DNA of 64,000 nucleotides from JBQTKD01 sp052389435 (GCA_052389435.1 JBQTIB010000015.1:7133-71132); one strand, 5' to 3'. Numbered from the stretch's first letter, positions 54,595 through 63,549 are shown. The notes: generated by a model not told the origin, from the letters alone. Program-made: numbers and translations.

Positions 54595-57030
54595 TCACGA
54601 GCGAGACAGTTTCACGCCGGCCCGCCGCCGGCCGGTGGCCCTGCGGGCGGGGCGCGGACGGAGCGCCGCCACCCTGCCCACCACCGCTGCCGCGCCGGCG
54701 CGCAGCAACGGCACCAGCGACCTCGGCAGCAGGAACCCGCGCACCCGGTCGGTCCGCGTCGCTGCGGCGGACATCTCCCGCCGGGTCTTGAGCACCGCGG
54801 TGCGCATCGCGAACGCATCGACCGTCAGCTGCGCGGGCGGCGCGTACCGAAGTTGCTCGACGACGGCGAGCAGCCGGTCGAGGTCCGCGACGGTGTCCGG
54901 GGTGAGGTGCGCCCGCTCCGTCAGCTCCTGCCCAGCCTGCCGCGGCGTGCGGGTGGCGGGCCAGGCGTAGCCGAGGTCGATGGCGCTGTCGCGCAGCTCG
55001 AACCACGCGGTGCGCACGGTGACAGTGCTGGCGGGCAGGGCGGTGCCGGCGACACCTTCTTCGAGGAAGGTCCTGCTCCGCTTCGCGCGCACCCACCGGT
55101 GGCGGGTGACGGCGGCGCGGGCGAGGCGCGGGGCGGCGAGCAGCAGCAGGACGAGCAGGCTCCACAGCATCACCGCGAGCGCGGTGTTGCTCTCTTCGTC
55201 CTTGGGGACCTCGCGCGGCTGGTCCCCCGGCGGGGGAGGTTCGGGCTGCGGCTGCGGGGCCTGCGGCTGCGGCGCGGGCGGCGGCGGCGTGGACTCGTTC
55301 TCGTCCGGCTTCGGCGGGACCTTCTCGACGCCGGGGGCGAGCCAGTGCAGCGGCCTGGGCTGCCCCGGCGCGCGGGCCGGGGTGGGCTCGAAGCGCGTCC
55401 AGCCGACCTCGGGCAGGAACAGTTCGGGCCAGGCGTGGGCGTCGTGCGCGCCGATCGCCCGGTCGATGCCGCCGGACTGCCCGGCGGTGAACCCGACCCC
55501 GAGCCGGGCGGGGACGCCGAGCGTGCGGGCCATGACCGCCATCGTCGCGGCGGTCTGTTCGGCGTAGCCGCGCTTGGACTTCAGGAACAGCACGATTGCG
55601 TCGGTGCCGGAGCCCGCGGGCTGCAGCGTGTAGGTCGTGTTCTTCGGATTCGCGAAGTAGTCCTGGAGCTTGCGGCCGATCTCGACCGAGCCCTTGGCGC
55701 CCTTGGTGATCCGCTTGGCCTCGGCGGCGATGGACGCCGGCAGCTTGGGCAGCTCGAGGTACCGGTCCAGTCCCGGGACCTCGGCGCCGACCTGGCCCTG
55801 GATGTCCTTGGCGACCGGGTCGCGGTCGTAGCCCTCGACGGTCCAGGACTTCCCACCGATCTGCGGACGCCCGTCGAAGCTGAGCACGTCGCTGGTCGTC
55901 GGCACCAGGCGCCACTTGCCCTCGATGTCGACGCGAACGACCGGGCGCGGCATGCCGACGTAGTCCGCGGAAAAGTCCTTGCCGGCCTTGAACTCGGCTC
56001 GGAACGGGGCGGTCGGGATGCTCGGCTCGGTGCCGGAGCTGTCCGGTACGAGCGCCTCGAAGGTGTTGACGTCGCGGTTGCCGGCCTTCCACTGCCTACC
56101 GGTGAAGACGTCGAGGACGACGGACTGCACGTAGGCCTCGTCGGGCCACGCCGAGTCGGTGTTCATCGTGAACAGCTGGTCGTCGGTGGGGCGCACGAGG
56201 TAGTCCCGCATGACACGGAGCGGGTCGAGGGTTTCGATGGGCTCCGGCGGGGTGTAGCCGATGCCGGAGTCCTTGAACAGGTCTCCGGTGAGCGAGGGCA
56301 GCGCCGCCGGAATCGCCAGGGAAAGCACCAGGATCGAGCCGCCGATCTTCAGCGTGCGGCTGCCGCCTGCGCCGGAGTCGACGACGGTGTCCTCGCCCCA
56401 GGTGCGGACGCGATCGGAGTTGCCGTCGAAGGCGAGCAGCAGGAAGCCGAGCGCGAGCAGGACGAACCAGGCGCCGCGCCAGCCGTTCTCCAGCGTGACG
56501 TGCGGGATCGCGAAGAAGATGACCAGCGCGAGGCCGGCGAGGTCAGGGCGCCTGTAGGAAACCGACAGCGCGTCTACGACGATCGCCGCGCCGGCCAGGC
56601 AGAGCAGCAGCACGGTGGTGAGACCGAGCGTCGCCACCGACGGCGCCTGAAAGCGCGTCAGTTCGCCGATGCCGTCGTTCCACTGGTCGGCGAGGTCCTC
56701 GAGTGCCCCGGGGCCGGGAACGAAGTTCGCGGTGGCGTCGGTCCGGGCCTGCATCGCCACGACGATGCAGAGCCCAACGGCGGCCTGGACGAGAACGACC
56801 ACGGGACGCGGCACCCGGACGTAGCGCAGCCCGACGCCGACGGCGAAGAGCGCAACGACGACGGCGAGGGACTTGGGCAGCCACGCGCCGGACTTGAGCA
56901 TCGCCAGGAGCGCGACGGCGGAGAGCAGGGTGGCGACGACGGAGAAGGCGATGCGGCGCGCGTCGGCGGGGATCCGCCCGACGACCGGGACGTCCGGGGC
57001 CGCTTCGGTGCGGGTGTCGAGAATGGTCAT
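54595..57030 (-). CDS. transglutaminase-like (TgpA-type) membrane protein with Ala in place of the catalytic Cys
   Basis: An 811-residue protein: about six N-terminal helices (to about 250, including LAGLALVIFFAIPHVTLENG), an extracellular transglutaminase-like domain (about 440-560), a Pro/Glu linker, one membrane helix (LAVMLWSLLVLLLLAAPRLA) and a C-terminal DUF4129-like region. The usual active-site GYCEQFA reads KRGYAEQTAATMAVM: residue 490 is Ala (codon GCC). The following histidine (DAHAWPELF) and FEPTP are kept. Third gene of a MoxR-DUF58-transglutaminase operon; ATG overlaps the DUF58 stop. Likely a non-catalytic member. Confidence 0.8.
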   Translation of the reverse strand: MTILDTRTEAAPDVPVVGRIPADARRIAFSVVATLLSAVALLAMLKSGAWLPKSLAVVVALFAVGVGLRYVRVPRPVVVLVQAAVGLCIVVAMQARTDATANFVPGPGALEDLADQWNDGIGELTRFQAPSVATLGLTTVLLLCLAGAAIVVDALSVSYRRPDLAGLALVIFFAIPHVTLENGWRGAWFVLLALGFLLLAFDGNSDRVRTWGEDTVVDSGAGGSRTLKIGGSILVLSLAIPAALPSLTGDLFKDSGIGYTPPEPIETLDPLRVMRDYLVRPTDDQLFTMNTDSAWPDEAYVQSVVLDVFTGRQWKAGNRDVNTFEALVPDSSGTEPSIPTAPFRAEFKAGKDFSADYVGMPRPVVRVDIEGKWRLVPTTSDVLSFDGRPQIGGKSWTVEGYDRDPVAKDIQGQVGAEVPGLDRYLELPKLPASIAAEAKRITKGAKGSVEIGRKLQDYFANPKNTTYTLQPAGSGTDAIVLFLKSKRGYAEQTAATMAVMARTLGVPARLGVGFTAGQSGGIDRAIGAHDAHAWPELFLPEVGWTRFEPTPARAPGQPRPLHWLAPGVEKVPPKPDENESTPPPPAPQPQAPQPQPEPPPPGDQPREVPKDEESNTALAVMLWSLLVLLLLAAPRLARAAVTRHRWVRAKRSRTFLEEGVAGTALPASTVTVRTAWFELRDSAIDLGYAWPATRTPRQAGQELTERAHLTPDTVADLDRLLAVVEQLRYAPPAQLTVDAFAMRTAVLKTRREMSAAATRTDRVRGFLLPRSLVPLLRAGAAAVVGRVAALRPRPARRATGRRRAGVKLSRS

Positions 57031-58331
57031 GCGGGCACCGCCGCGTCGCCTTCGGCGTGGGCGCCGTCGGTGCGGGACCCGGTGGTCACCAGGGACCAGG
57101 CGTCGGCGATGTCGACGCCCGGGCCGACGACGGCGACCGACCAGTGCCGGTTGCGCAGCATCGCGGCATGCATTTCCGCGGAGCCGCCGCGTTTGGCCTT
57201 GCCGCCCCAGTTCGCGGCGTCGAGGATCAGCGCGAACGCGGTGCACCCGGAGCGGCGCCGCGCGGCGAGTTCCTCGACGTCGGCGGTGGAGACCTCGCCG
57301 ATCACCGCGATGAGCAGGGCATCCGATCCGAGCCCGGCCATGCGACCGGGCTCGAGGATGCGCTTGGTGCCGCTCGCCTCGAGCTTGGCGAGGCCGTCGA
57401 GGAACATGCCCTCCGCCGACGGACCTGGAGCCAGTACCTCGGGCAGCAGCCCGCCGAGGCCGGCGCCGTTCTCGGTGACCAGTCGCAGGGAGAAGCGGCG
57501 CTCGAACAGGTGCACGCCGATCGACGCGACGGCCGTGATGGCCCATTCGACGGAGGCGTCGACGCCTTCGCCGCGGTGGGCGCCCGAGCGGGTGTCGAGC
57601 AGGATCGTGGCCCGGTTCTGCGGCGGATGTTCTTCCTGACGGACCATCAGTTCACCGCGGCGGGCGGTGACCCGCCAGTTCACGCGGCGCAGGGAGTCCC
57701 CGCGCTTGTACTCGCGTACGGACAGGTCGTCCTGGCTGGCGGTCGGGAGTTTGTTGCTGCGGGTGTCGGCCGAGGCGCGCGAGTCCGGCCAGCGGCGCAG
57801 GTCCGGCAGGGCGTGCACGGCGGGAACGACGACGATCTTGTCCGCACCGGCGACGGAGCGATCCACGGCGCACATGCCGAAGGAGTCGGCCAGGCGCAGG
57901 GTCAGCGGGCCGATGTCGTGGTGGCCCCTGACCACGCCGGCGACCGTGTAGCGGGCTTCGCTCTTCGCCGCGGGGGCGATCGACCGCACCACGAAGCGGC
58001 TCTGGCCCGACAGGCCGATCGGCAGGGTGTCGCCGGCGAGCAGCAGGCCGCAGCCGGTGACGGAGTTGTTCTCCACGGCGAGGTTGACCGTCGCCTCCTC
58101 GCCCACCTGGATGCGCGGCGGCACGATGCGCCGGCTGGCGCCGAGTTCGTGCTTGGTGCGACGCACGAGCAGCAGGCAGACCAGTGGAAGGAACAGCAGC
58201 AGCACGGCGACGCGGACGAAGACCATCTGACCGATCGCGATCCCCACGGCCGCGGTACCGGCACCGCCGATCGCCGCGAGCCGGCCGCGCCAGGTCAGCT
58301 GCTCCCAGAACTTCGCCGCCGGCGCAGTCAC
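57027..58331 (-). CDS. DUF58 family protein
   Basis: A 434-residue protein with two N-terminal helices (LAAIGGAGTAAVGIAIGQMV, FVRVAVLLLFLPLVCLLLV) and a DUF58 domain with its core motif REYKRGDSLRRVNWRVTARR near residue 225, followed by a VWA-like fold (ATILLDTRSGAHRG, and NWGGK region). DUF58 proteins are encoded beside MoxR ATPases and act together in envelope or metallo-complex assembly. GTG 58331 overlaps the moxR stop; its own stop overlaps the transglutaminase start. Confidence 0.85.
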   Translation of the reverse strand: MTAPAAKFWEQLTWRGRLAAIGGAGTAAVGIAIGQMVFVRVAVLLLFLPLVCLLLVRRTKHELGASRRIVPPRIQVGEEATVNLAVENNSVTGCGLLLAGDTLPIGLSGQSRFVVRSIAPAAKSEARYTVAGVVRGHHDIGPLTLRLADSFGMCAVDRSVAGADKIVVVPAVHALPDLRRWPDSRASADTRSNKLPTASQDDLSVREYKRGDSLRRVNWRVTARRGELMVRQEEHPPQNRATILLDTRSGAHRGEGVDASVEWAITAVASIGVHLFERRFSLRLVTENGAGLGGLLPEVLAPGPSAEGMFLDGLAKLEASGTKRILEPGRMAGLGSDALLIAVIGEVSTADVEELAARRRSGCTAFALILDAANWGGKAKRGGSAEMHAAMLRNRHWSVAVVGPGVDIADAWSLVTTGSRTDGAHAEGDAAVPA

Positions 58332-59308
58332 CGCATCTCCGGCAGCGGCACCTTGCGCAGCACGTCGGCGACGACCGCCGCGGCGCCGCGGTGCGCGACC
58401 TGGGATTCCGAGGTGAGCATCAGGCGGTGCGCCAGGACGGGTTCGGCGAGTTCCTGGACGTCGTCGGGCAGCACGTAGTTGCGGCCGGCGATCGCGGCGG
58501 AGGCGCGGGCGGCGCGGATGATCTGCAGCGTCGCGCGCGGGGAGGCGCCGAGCTGCAGATCGGGGTGGTTGCGGGTGGCGGTGACGATGTCCACGACGTA
58601 CTGCACCACCTCGTCGGAGACGTGCAGTTCGCGGATGGTCTCGATGCAGCGCATGATCGTGATCGCGTCGGTCACCGGACGCAGCGAGTCCAGCGGGGAG
58701 ACCTTGCCGTGGCCGCGGACCATCGCGATCTCGGTGGCCGGGTCCGGGTAGCCCATCGACAGGCGAACCATGAAGCGGTCGCGCTGGGCCTCGGGCAGGG
58801 CGTAGGTGCCCTCCATCTCCACCGGGTTCTGGGTGGCGACGACGATGAACGGGCCGGGAAGTTCGTAGGTCGTGCCGTCGACGGTGACCTGCGATTCCTC
58901 CATGGCCTCGAGCAGCGCGGACTGCGTCTTGGGCGAGGCGCGGTTGATCTCGTCGCCGAGGACGACGTTGGCGAAGACCGCGCCGGGCTGGAACTCGAAC
59001 TCGCGGCGGTCCATGTTCCAGATGCTCACGCCGGTGATGTCCGAGGGCAGCAGGTCCGGGGTGAACTGCACGCGGCGAACCGAGCAGTCGATGGTCTTGG
59101 CCAGCGTCTTGCTCAGCAGCGTCTTGCCGACGCCGGGGATGTCCTCGACGAGCAGGTGTCCCTGGGCCAGCAGCGTGACCAGGGCGAGACGCACGGCCTC
59201 GGGCTTGCCCACGACCACCGAGTCCATCGCGGCGCGGATGCGTCCGACGATCTCGCCGAGTTCTTCGATGGAGAGGGGATCGAGGTCTTCGTGAATGGAG
59301 GTCGCCAC
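58328..59308 (-). CDS. MoxR-family AAA ATPase
   Basis: A 326-residue AAA+ ATPase: Walker A HLLVEDIPGVGKTLLSKTLA near residue 60, Walker B NVVLGDEINRASPKTQSALL, sensor 1 VVATQNPVEMEGTYALPEAQ and sensor 2 GASPRATLQIIRAARA. MoxR proteins act as chaperones for VWA-containing partners such as the adjacent DUF58 product. GTG 59308 with AAGGACA upstream. The operon is preceded by a 21-base perfect palindrome at 59524-59544. Confidence 0.9.
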   Translation of the reverse strand: MATSIHEDLDPLSIEELGEIVGRIRAAMDSVVVGKPEAVRLALVTLLAQGHLLVEDIPGVGKTLLSKTLAKTIDCSVRRVQFTPDLLPSDITGVSIWNMDRREFEFQPGAVFANVVLGDEINRASPKTQSALLEAMEESQVTVDGTTYELPGPFIVVATQNPVEMEGTYALPEAQRDRFMVRLSMGYPDPATEIAMVRGHGKVSPLDSLRPVTDAITIMRCIETIRELHVSDEVVQYVVDIVTATRNHPDLQLGASPRATLQIIRAARASAAIAGRNYVLPDDVQELAEPVLAHRLMLTSESQVAHRGAAAVVADVLRKVPLPEMR

Positions 59309-59523
59309 GGCTGTCCTTAAGCGAAATCGACGGTGGGGACGCATCGCAGGTGGGACGCCTGCGAGGAAGCTTCAACGTACGGGCGAAACGGGCTCGTACA
59401 TACCGCTGCGAACGTTCGGGGGACGGAGAGCAAACGCGCAACTAGTACACAGTGCAGTAGTTCGTCGAGAGTACTCACCGCTCGACTCGCAGCCAAGGTG
59501 CCTCCGAGCCCCGGGGCGTGTCT

Positions 59524-59544
59524 TTTGCTCTCACTGAGAGCAAA
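59524..59544. promoter_or_regulatory. 21-base perfect palindrome upstream of the moxR operon
   Basis: Arms TTTGCTCTCA and TGAGAGCAAA flank one base. A half copy (GAGAGCAAAC) lies at 59426-59435, 90 bases nearer moxR. Lower GC than the surroundings; it looks like an operator for a dimeric regulator, or doubles as a hairpin at the end of the minus-strand frame at 59546. Confidence 0.5.
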
Positions 59545-59545
59545 G

Positions 59546-59800
59546 TTAGGCTGGCACGGTTGCGTTCGTCAACGACAATCCGCAACCAACTGCTCCCTGT
59601 GAGACGGGTCCGCCCTCGAATCCGGTGACGACTGTGCGCTCCAGAACGCCGAGGGCGGCGCGCAGCGCAGACTCCACGACGACGGGGAAGCACACGGTGC
59701 CGAAGGCGGCGGCCAAGAGTCCGCGCAGGTCGCGCCGGACGGCGACGATTCCCGACGCGGGCGCCGGAATGGTGCGGGAGACGTCGAAGCGAGCTGTCAT
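59546..59800 (-). pseudogene. truncated SRPBCC-like gene
   Basis: ATG 59800 has GAGGAGAG upstream and the protein starts MTARFDVSRTIPAPASGIVA, the usual opening of an SRPBCC/polyketide-cyclase domain. The continuation (VRRDLRGLLAAAFGTVCFPV ... SLTNATVPA) has no further family pattern and stops after 84 residues, about half the usual length. It is therefore best seen as a truncated or frameshifted gene. It ends beside the 59524-59544 palindrome. Confidence 0.4.
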
Positions 59801-59869
59801 GGGCTCTCCTCGCAAGCGTCGGGCGGGACGCTCAGATCCTGGCCTCGCGGGCCGCGGCGGCGCATCGAT

Positions 59870-59898
59870 CCGCCGGGGTATCCGAGGTACTCCGGCGG
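59870..59898 (+). promoter_or_regulatory. imperfect inverted repeat before the sensor kinase
   Basis: CCGCCGGGGTATCC pairs with GGTACTCCGGCGG across two bases (one change, one bulge). It lies 45 bases before the kinase start and may bind the co-encoded response regulator. Confidence 0.35.
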
Positions 59899-59942
59899 AG
59901 GTATGCCCGGTGGCGGGGCGCCGCCATTACAGTCGCGGCACC

Positions 59943-61130
59943 GTGAGAGCTCGACTGTCGCCGATGGTGGAAGCCGCCGTACCCGCGCTGGGTTTGGTGA
60001 GCGTCTTCGGCGCGGCCGCCTACCACGCTCCGTTCGACGCGGACCCGCCGTCGATGGTCCTGTCCGCGGCCGCCTGTCTGGCGCTGGCCGCTCGGCGCGC
60101 GCAGCCGACGTGGACGGTCGCCGCCACGCTCGCCCTGGTGGCGCCGGTCGTCGTTCTCGATCGCCAGCTCGCGGCCTACGCCCTGCTCGTGCCCGCGGCC
60201 GCCCTGTTGTCCTTTGCGATCGCGTGCTCTCGCCTTCGGCGCGTGCTCGGCGGTGTCGGATTCCTCGCGCTGGTCGTCTTCGCGGAAACGATCAACCCCA
60301 ACCGGCCGGGGCTCGCCTACACAGCGCAGCACGTCGCGCAGATCGTCGTCGCGATCGTGATCGCCGAGATGCTGCGCACCCGCCGGGACTACCGATCGGT
60401 GCTCGGCGAACGCCTGACGCTGTTGAACCTGACCCGGGAGCAGGAGACCCAGCAGCGCCTCCAGGAGGATCGTCTGCGCATTGCGCGGGACCTGCACGAC
60501 GTCGTCGCGCACACGCTGACGACGATCAACGTGCAGGCCTCGGTGGCGGGGCATCTGCTCGACACCCGGCCCGAGCAGGCCCGGCACGCGCTCGCCGTCA
60601 TCGAGGAGGCCAGCCGCGACGGGATCGACGAACTGCGCGCCATCCTCGGGGTCTTGCGCAGTTCCGAGGTCGGCGCGTCGATGGCGCCCACGCCCGGTAT
60701 CGACGAGGTGAGCGACCTGGTCGACCTCGCCCGCGACGCCGGCCTGCGAGCCCAGTTCGACGTCTCCGGCGAGCGCCCGCCCCGCCTGTCCGAGGCCGTC
60801 TCGCATGCGGCGTACCGCATCGTGCAGGAGTCGCTGACCAACGCCGCACGGCACAGCACCGCCGCCAACGTGTACGTACGGGTCGCCTTCGCCCGGGAGC
60901 ACGTGCAGCTCACCGTGGTCAACGCGAGCCAGACCCGCGCAAACGGCTCGCGGCCCCTCCCGACGGACAGCTCCGGTGCCTCGACGTTCACCGGCGTCTC
61001 CTCGCGGGTCGGCATCGTGGGCATGACCGAGCGCGCCGAAGCCGTGGGCGGCACTCTTACGGCCCGTCAGTCCGCCTACAGCTTCCTCGTCTCGGCACGA
61101 CTGCCCTATCGCGCGGGTGGCGGGGAATGA
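59943..61130 (+). CDS. NarL/DesK-type sensor histidine kinase
   Basis: A 395-residue kinase. Five to six N-terminal helices (about 10-150: VPALGLVSVFGAAAYHAPF, ALLVPAAALLSFAIACS, VGFLALVVFAETI) form the sensor, then a HisKA_3 dimerisation domain with the phospho-acceptor in RDLHDVVAHTLTTI, and an HATPase domain (VQESLTNAARHSTAANVYV N-box, GIVGMTERAEAVGG G-box). GTG 59943 begins next to the membrane segment; ATG 59964 is an alternative. Its stop overlaps the response-regulator ATG (ATGA). Confidence 0.9.
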   Translation: MRARLSPMVEAAVPALGLVSVFGAAAYHAPFDADPPSMVLSAAACLALAARRAQPTWTVAATLALVAPVVVLDRQLAAYALLVPAAALLSFAIACSRLRRVLGGVGFLALVVFAETINPNRPGLAYTAQHVAQIVVAIVIAEMLRTRRDYRSVLGERLTLLNLTREQETQQRLQEDRLRIARDLHDVVAHTLTTINVQASVAGHLLDTRPEQARHALAVIEEASRDGIDELRAILGVLRSSEVGASMAPTPGIDEVSDLVDLARDAGLRAQFDVSGERPPRLSEAVSHAAYRIVQESLTNAARHSTAANVYVRVAFAREHVQLTVVNASQTRANGSRPLPTDSSGASTFTGVSSRVGIVGMTERAEAVGGTLTARQSAYSFLVSARLPYRAGGGE

Positions 61131-61798
61131 TCAGCGTTCTGGTCGTCGACGACCAACCGGCCGTCCGCCAGGGATTCGCGGCGTTGATCGACGCGCAGGA
61201 GAACATGCACCTCGCCGGCGAGGCCGCGAACGGCCGCGAGGCCGTCGAACTCGCGAGCAGACTCCAGCCGAGCGTGGTGCTGATGGACGTGCGGATGCCC
61301 GTGCTCGACGGCGTGGCCGCGACCGCGCAGATCTGCGCCGACCCGGCGTTGGCCGCCACCCGCGTGCTGATGCTCACCACGTTCGACCTCGACGAGTACG
61401 TCCACGACGCGCTGCGCGCCGGTGCGAGCGGCTTCCTGCTCAAGGACACTCGCCCGCGGGATCTGCTCCACGCGATCGAGGTGGTCGCCGCCGGGCAGGC
61501 GATGCTCGCTCCCTCCGCCACCCTGCGGCTGATCCAGGAGTTCACGGCCCGCCGGCCCCAGCCGGCCCGCCCGGACCTGCTCTACGACCTCACCGACCGC
61601 GAGCGGGAGGTCCTGGTGCTCGTCGCCCGCGGCCGCAGCAACGACGAGATCGCCGGCGAGTTGGTCATCAGTCCGCTGACGGCGAAGACGCACGTGCGCA
61701 ACGTGCTGGCCAAGCTCGCCTGCCGAGACCGGGCGGCGCTGACCGCGCTCGCCTACGAAAGCGGCCTGATCGCACCAGGCCAGTCCCCGCAGTCCTGA
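61127..61798 (+). CDS. NarL/LuxR-family response regulator
   Basis: A 223-residue regulator: receiver domain with acidic pocket VLVVDDQ, phospho-acceptor Asp54 in VVLMDVRMPVLDG and the lysine in GFLLKDTRP; C-terminal LuxR helix-turn-helix LTDREREVLVLVARGRSNDE, LVISPLTAKTHVRNVLAKLA. It is the partner of the kinase just upstream. Targets are not known; the two lipoprotein genes downstream and the inverted repeat at 59870 are candidates. Confidence 0.9.
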   Translation: MISVLVVDDQPAVRQGFAALIDAQENMHLAGEAANGREAVELASRLQPSVVLMDVRMPVLDGVAATAQICADPALAATRVLMLTTFDLDEYVHDALRAGASGFLLKDTRPRDLLHAIEVVAAGQAMLAPSATLRLIQEFTARRPQPARPDLLYDLTDREREVLVLVARGRSNDEIAGELVISPLTAKTHVRNVLAKLACRDRAALTALAYESGLIAPGQSPQS

Positions 61799-61921
61799 CC
61801 TTCCCGCGAGCCCGCCGGGAGGAATCGGCCGAACGACGGCCGGAAGTGTCCGAACGGACGAGCGCCGAGAGGATCTCCTCGACGTCCCATAGATCGACGA
61901 CGTCGACCTACGAGGACCAGC

Positions 61922-62680
61922 ATGCGACCGACAACGACCGCCGCCCTGGCAACGGTCTCCCTCACCGCGGTGTTGGCCGGGTGCGGAACGTCCAGCGTCG
62001 CCGACAGCGCGAAGGGCACGGCTCCCTCCCTCTCGCAGGCTTCGCCTTCGCCCACTGCCTCCTCCCCTCCCAGCACTGTGCGGATCGACGACGCGCGAGC
62101 TCGGCAGCTGGCGCGCGCCGGAGTGCTCGACGCCGCGGCCATGGACGGCTACCGCCACGACCCCGGCGTGGGGGTGTACACCGCTGCACAGGCCAAGGTC
62201 GACGACCGGTGCTCCACGCTGGACCCAGAGCAGTTCGTCGCAGGCAACAAGGCCGCCTTCGTCAAGAACTTCCTGGTGGTCACCTCCGAGGCACACGTCT
62301 TGGCCACGCCCGAGGTCGCCGCGGCGGACTTCCGCGAGGTGACCGGCAAGGCCGCCCAGACGTGCCTGCGCACCGTGCTTCGCGACCGCCTGAAGAACGA
62401 GGGAGCCAAGGGCGCCGAGACGTCGATGAAGACCGTTGCGATCGAGGTGGACGGCGCCGACGAGACGTTCAGCTACCTGCTGTCGATCGTGGGGCCCGAC
62501 GGGCGCGCGGTGCGCAGCCGCATGGCCGGCGCCCGCGTCGGCAACACCACCGTGATGGTCAACGTCATGAACCTCGCGGGGGTGCAGCCCACCGCCGAGC
62601 GCGCCGTCGAACTGCTCGAACGCGCCGTCGCCGGCGTACGCACCGCCCTGTCCTCGCCCGCCCCAGACCCCACCGTTTGA
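61922..62680 (+). CDS. lipoprotein of unknown function (copy 1)
   Basis: A 252-residue lipoprotein (VSLTAVLAGCG lipobox) with a Ser/Pro linker and a mature domain of about 200 residues: RIDDARARQLARAGVLDAAA, DRCSTLDPEQFV, FVVTSEAH-type FLVVTSEAHVLATPEVAAAD, AQTCLRTVLRD, TFSYLLSIVG, NTTVMVNVMNLAGV. Two cysteines about 58 residues apart (DRCST, QTCLR) probably form a disulfide. The pattern resembles PknH-sensor-like or LpqN-like mycobacterial lipoproteins, which I note only as a possible fold. Paralogue of the next gene. Confidence 0.7.
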   Translation: MRPTTTAALATVSLTAVLAGCGTSSVADSAKGTAPSLSQASPSPTASSPPSTVRIDDARARQLARAGVLDAAAMDGYRHDPGVGVYTAAQAKVDDRCSTLDPEQFVAGNKAAFVKNFLVVTSEAHVLATPEVAAADFREVTGKAAQTCLRTVLRDRLKNEGAKGAETSMKTVAIEVDGADETFSYLLSIVGPDGRAVRSRMAGARVGNTTVMVNVMNLAGVQPTAERAVELLERAVAGVRTALSSPAPDPTV

Positions 62681-62710
62681 TCGCCGACGCATCCAGCAGG
62701 GAGAAGTGCA

Positions 62711-63538
62711 GTGAGATCGAAGAAGGTTGTCCTCGCCTCGGCCGTGCTGGGCCTAGGCCTCGCCGGATGCGGTGCCGCACAGTCGGCGGCGGACGGCGGA
62801 GCCGCGGCCGTCGGCTCGGCGCCCTCCACGTCCCCCGCGCCCAGCCCAACGGCGAGTGCCAGTGCGGCGCCCCAGCAGACCGCGTCCATCACCAAGGAAC
62901 AGGCGCGAACGCTGGCCGTCGCCGGCACTCTCAAGCCCTCCGACGTCCCGGGGTATGAGTACGAATCGGAGAAGGCCGACGCCGACGAGGAGAAGTTCGC
63001 CGCCGCCGTCTACAAGTGTCTGGCTGCACCTGCGCCCGACTACCTCCTAGAGGACCCTGGCCTGGCCTTCACCAAGGGAGGCATCCAGGTCTACTCCTCC
63101 GTCGACGTGCTGAGCACGGCCGACGAGGCTTTGGCGGACCTCAAGCTGGCCGCGACGAAGAAGGGCGCGGACTGCTTCGCGAAGACCTACCGCCAGGACT
63201 TCGAGAACGACGGCTTGGCCGTAGCCGAGATGGCGATCGACCTCGTCCCCACCTCGATCACCGGCGCCGACGGGGCGTTCGCGTACAGGCTGTCCATGCA
63301 ACTGGTCGGGCCCGGGGGCCGGGTCGGGCTCGTGGGCTGGACGGCCGGGGCGGTCGTGCACGGCGCCCAGATCTCCGTGAGCGTGTCCCACCTGGACGGT
63401 TCCACTCCCACGCTCAAGCGGGCGACGGACCTGCTCGAGATCGCCGTGGAGCGCGCACGCAAGGCCGCGACGGGTGGGGTGAACACCTCCCCGGAGGAAC
63501 TGTCTTCGGATGCGACCGGGCGGAGCAACACTGTCTGA
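62711..63538 (+). CDS. lipoprotein of unknown function (copy 2)
   Basis: A 275-residue lipoprotein (LGLGLAGCG lipobox), paralogous to the preceding gene: ITKEQARTLAVAGTLKPSDV, AVYKCLAA, QVYSSVDVLSTADEALADLK, GADCFAKTYRQ, FAYRLSMQLVG, ISVSVSHLDGSTPTLKRATD. Cysteine positions (YKCLA, ADCFA) and the overall strand order match copy 1. GTG 62711 with GGGAGAAG upstream, 30 bases after copy 1, so the two are likely co-transcribed. Its TGA is one arm of the hairpin at 63535-63549. Confidence 0.7.
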   Translation: MRSKKVVLASAVLGLGLAGCGAAQSAADGGAAAVGSAPSTSPAPSPTASASAAPQQTASITKEQARTLAVAGTLKPSDVPGYEYESEKADADEEKFAAAVYKCLAAPAPDYLLEDPGLAFTKGGIQVYSSVDVLSTADEALADLKLAATKKGADCFAKTYRQDFENDGLAVAEMAIDLVPTSITGADGAFAYRLSMQLVGPGGRVGLVGWTAGAVVHGAQISVSVSHLDGSTPTLKRATDLLEIAVERARKAATGGVNTSPEELSSDATGRSNTV

Positions 63539-63549
63539 CGCTTCGTCAG
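63535..63549. terminator. stop-codon hairpin between convergent genes
   Basis: CTGACG-CTT-CGTCAG. The TGA ends the lipoprotein gene and the TCA ends the minus-strand Uma2 remnant. Third copy of the element seen at 9611 and 14516. Confidence 0.4.

Noticed and set aside
54517..57639. Long plus-strand frame opposite the transglutaminase and DUF58 genes
   Set aside because: Shadow of the real minus-strand operon, which has four-base overlaps and recognisable domains.
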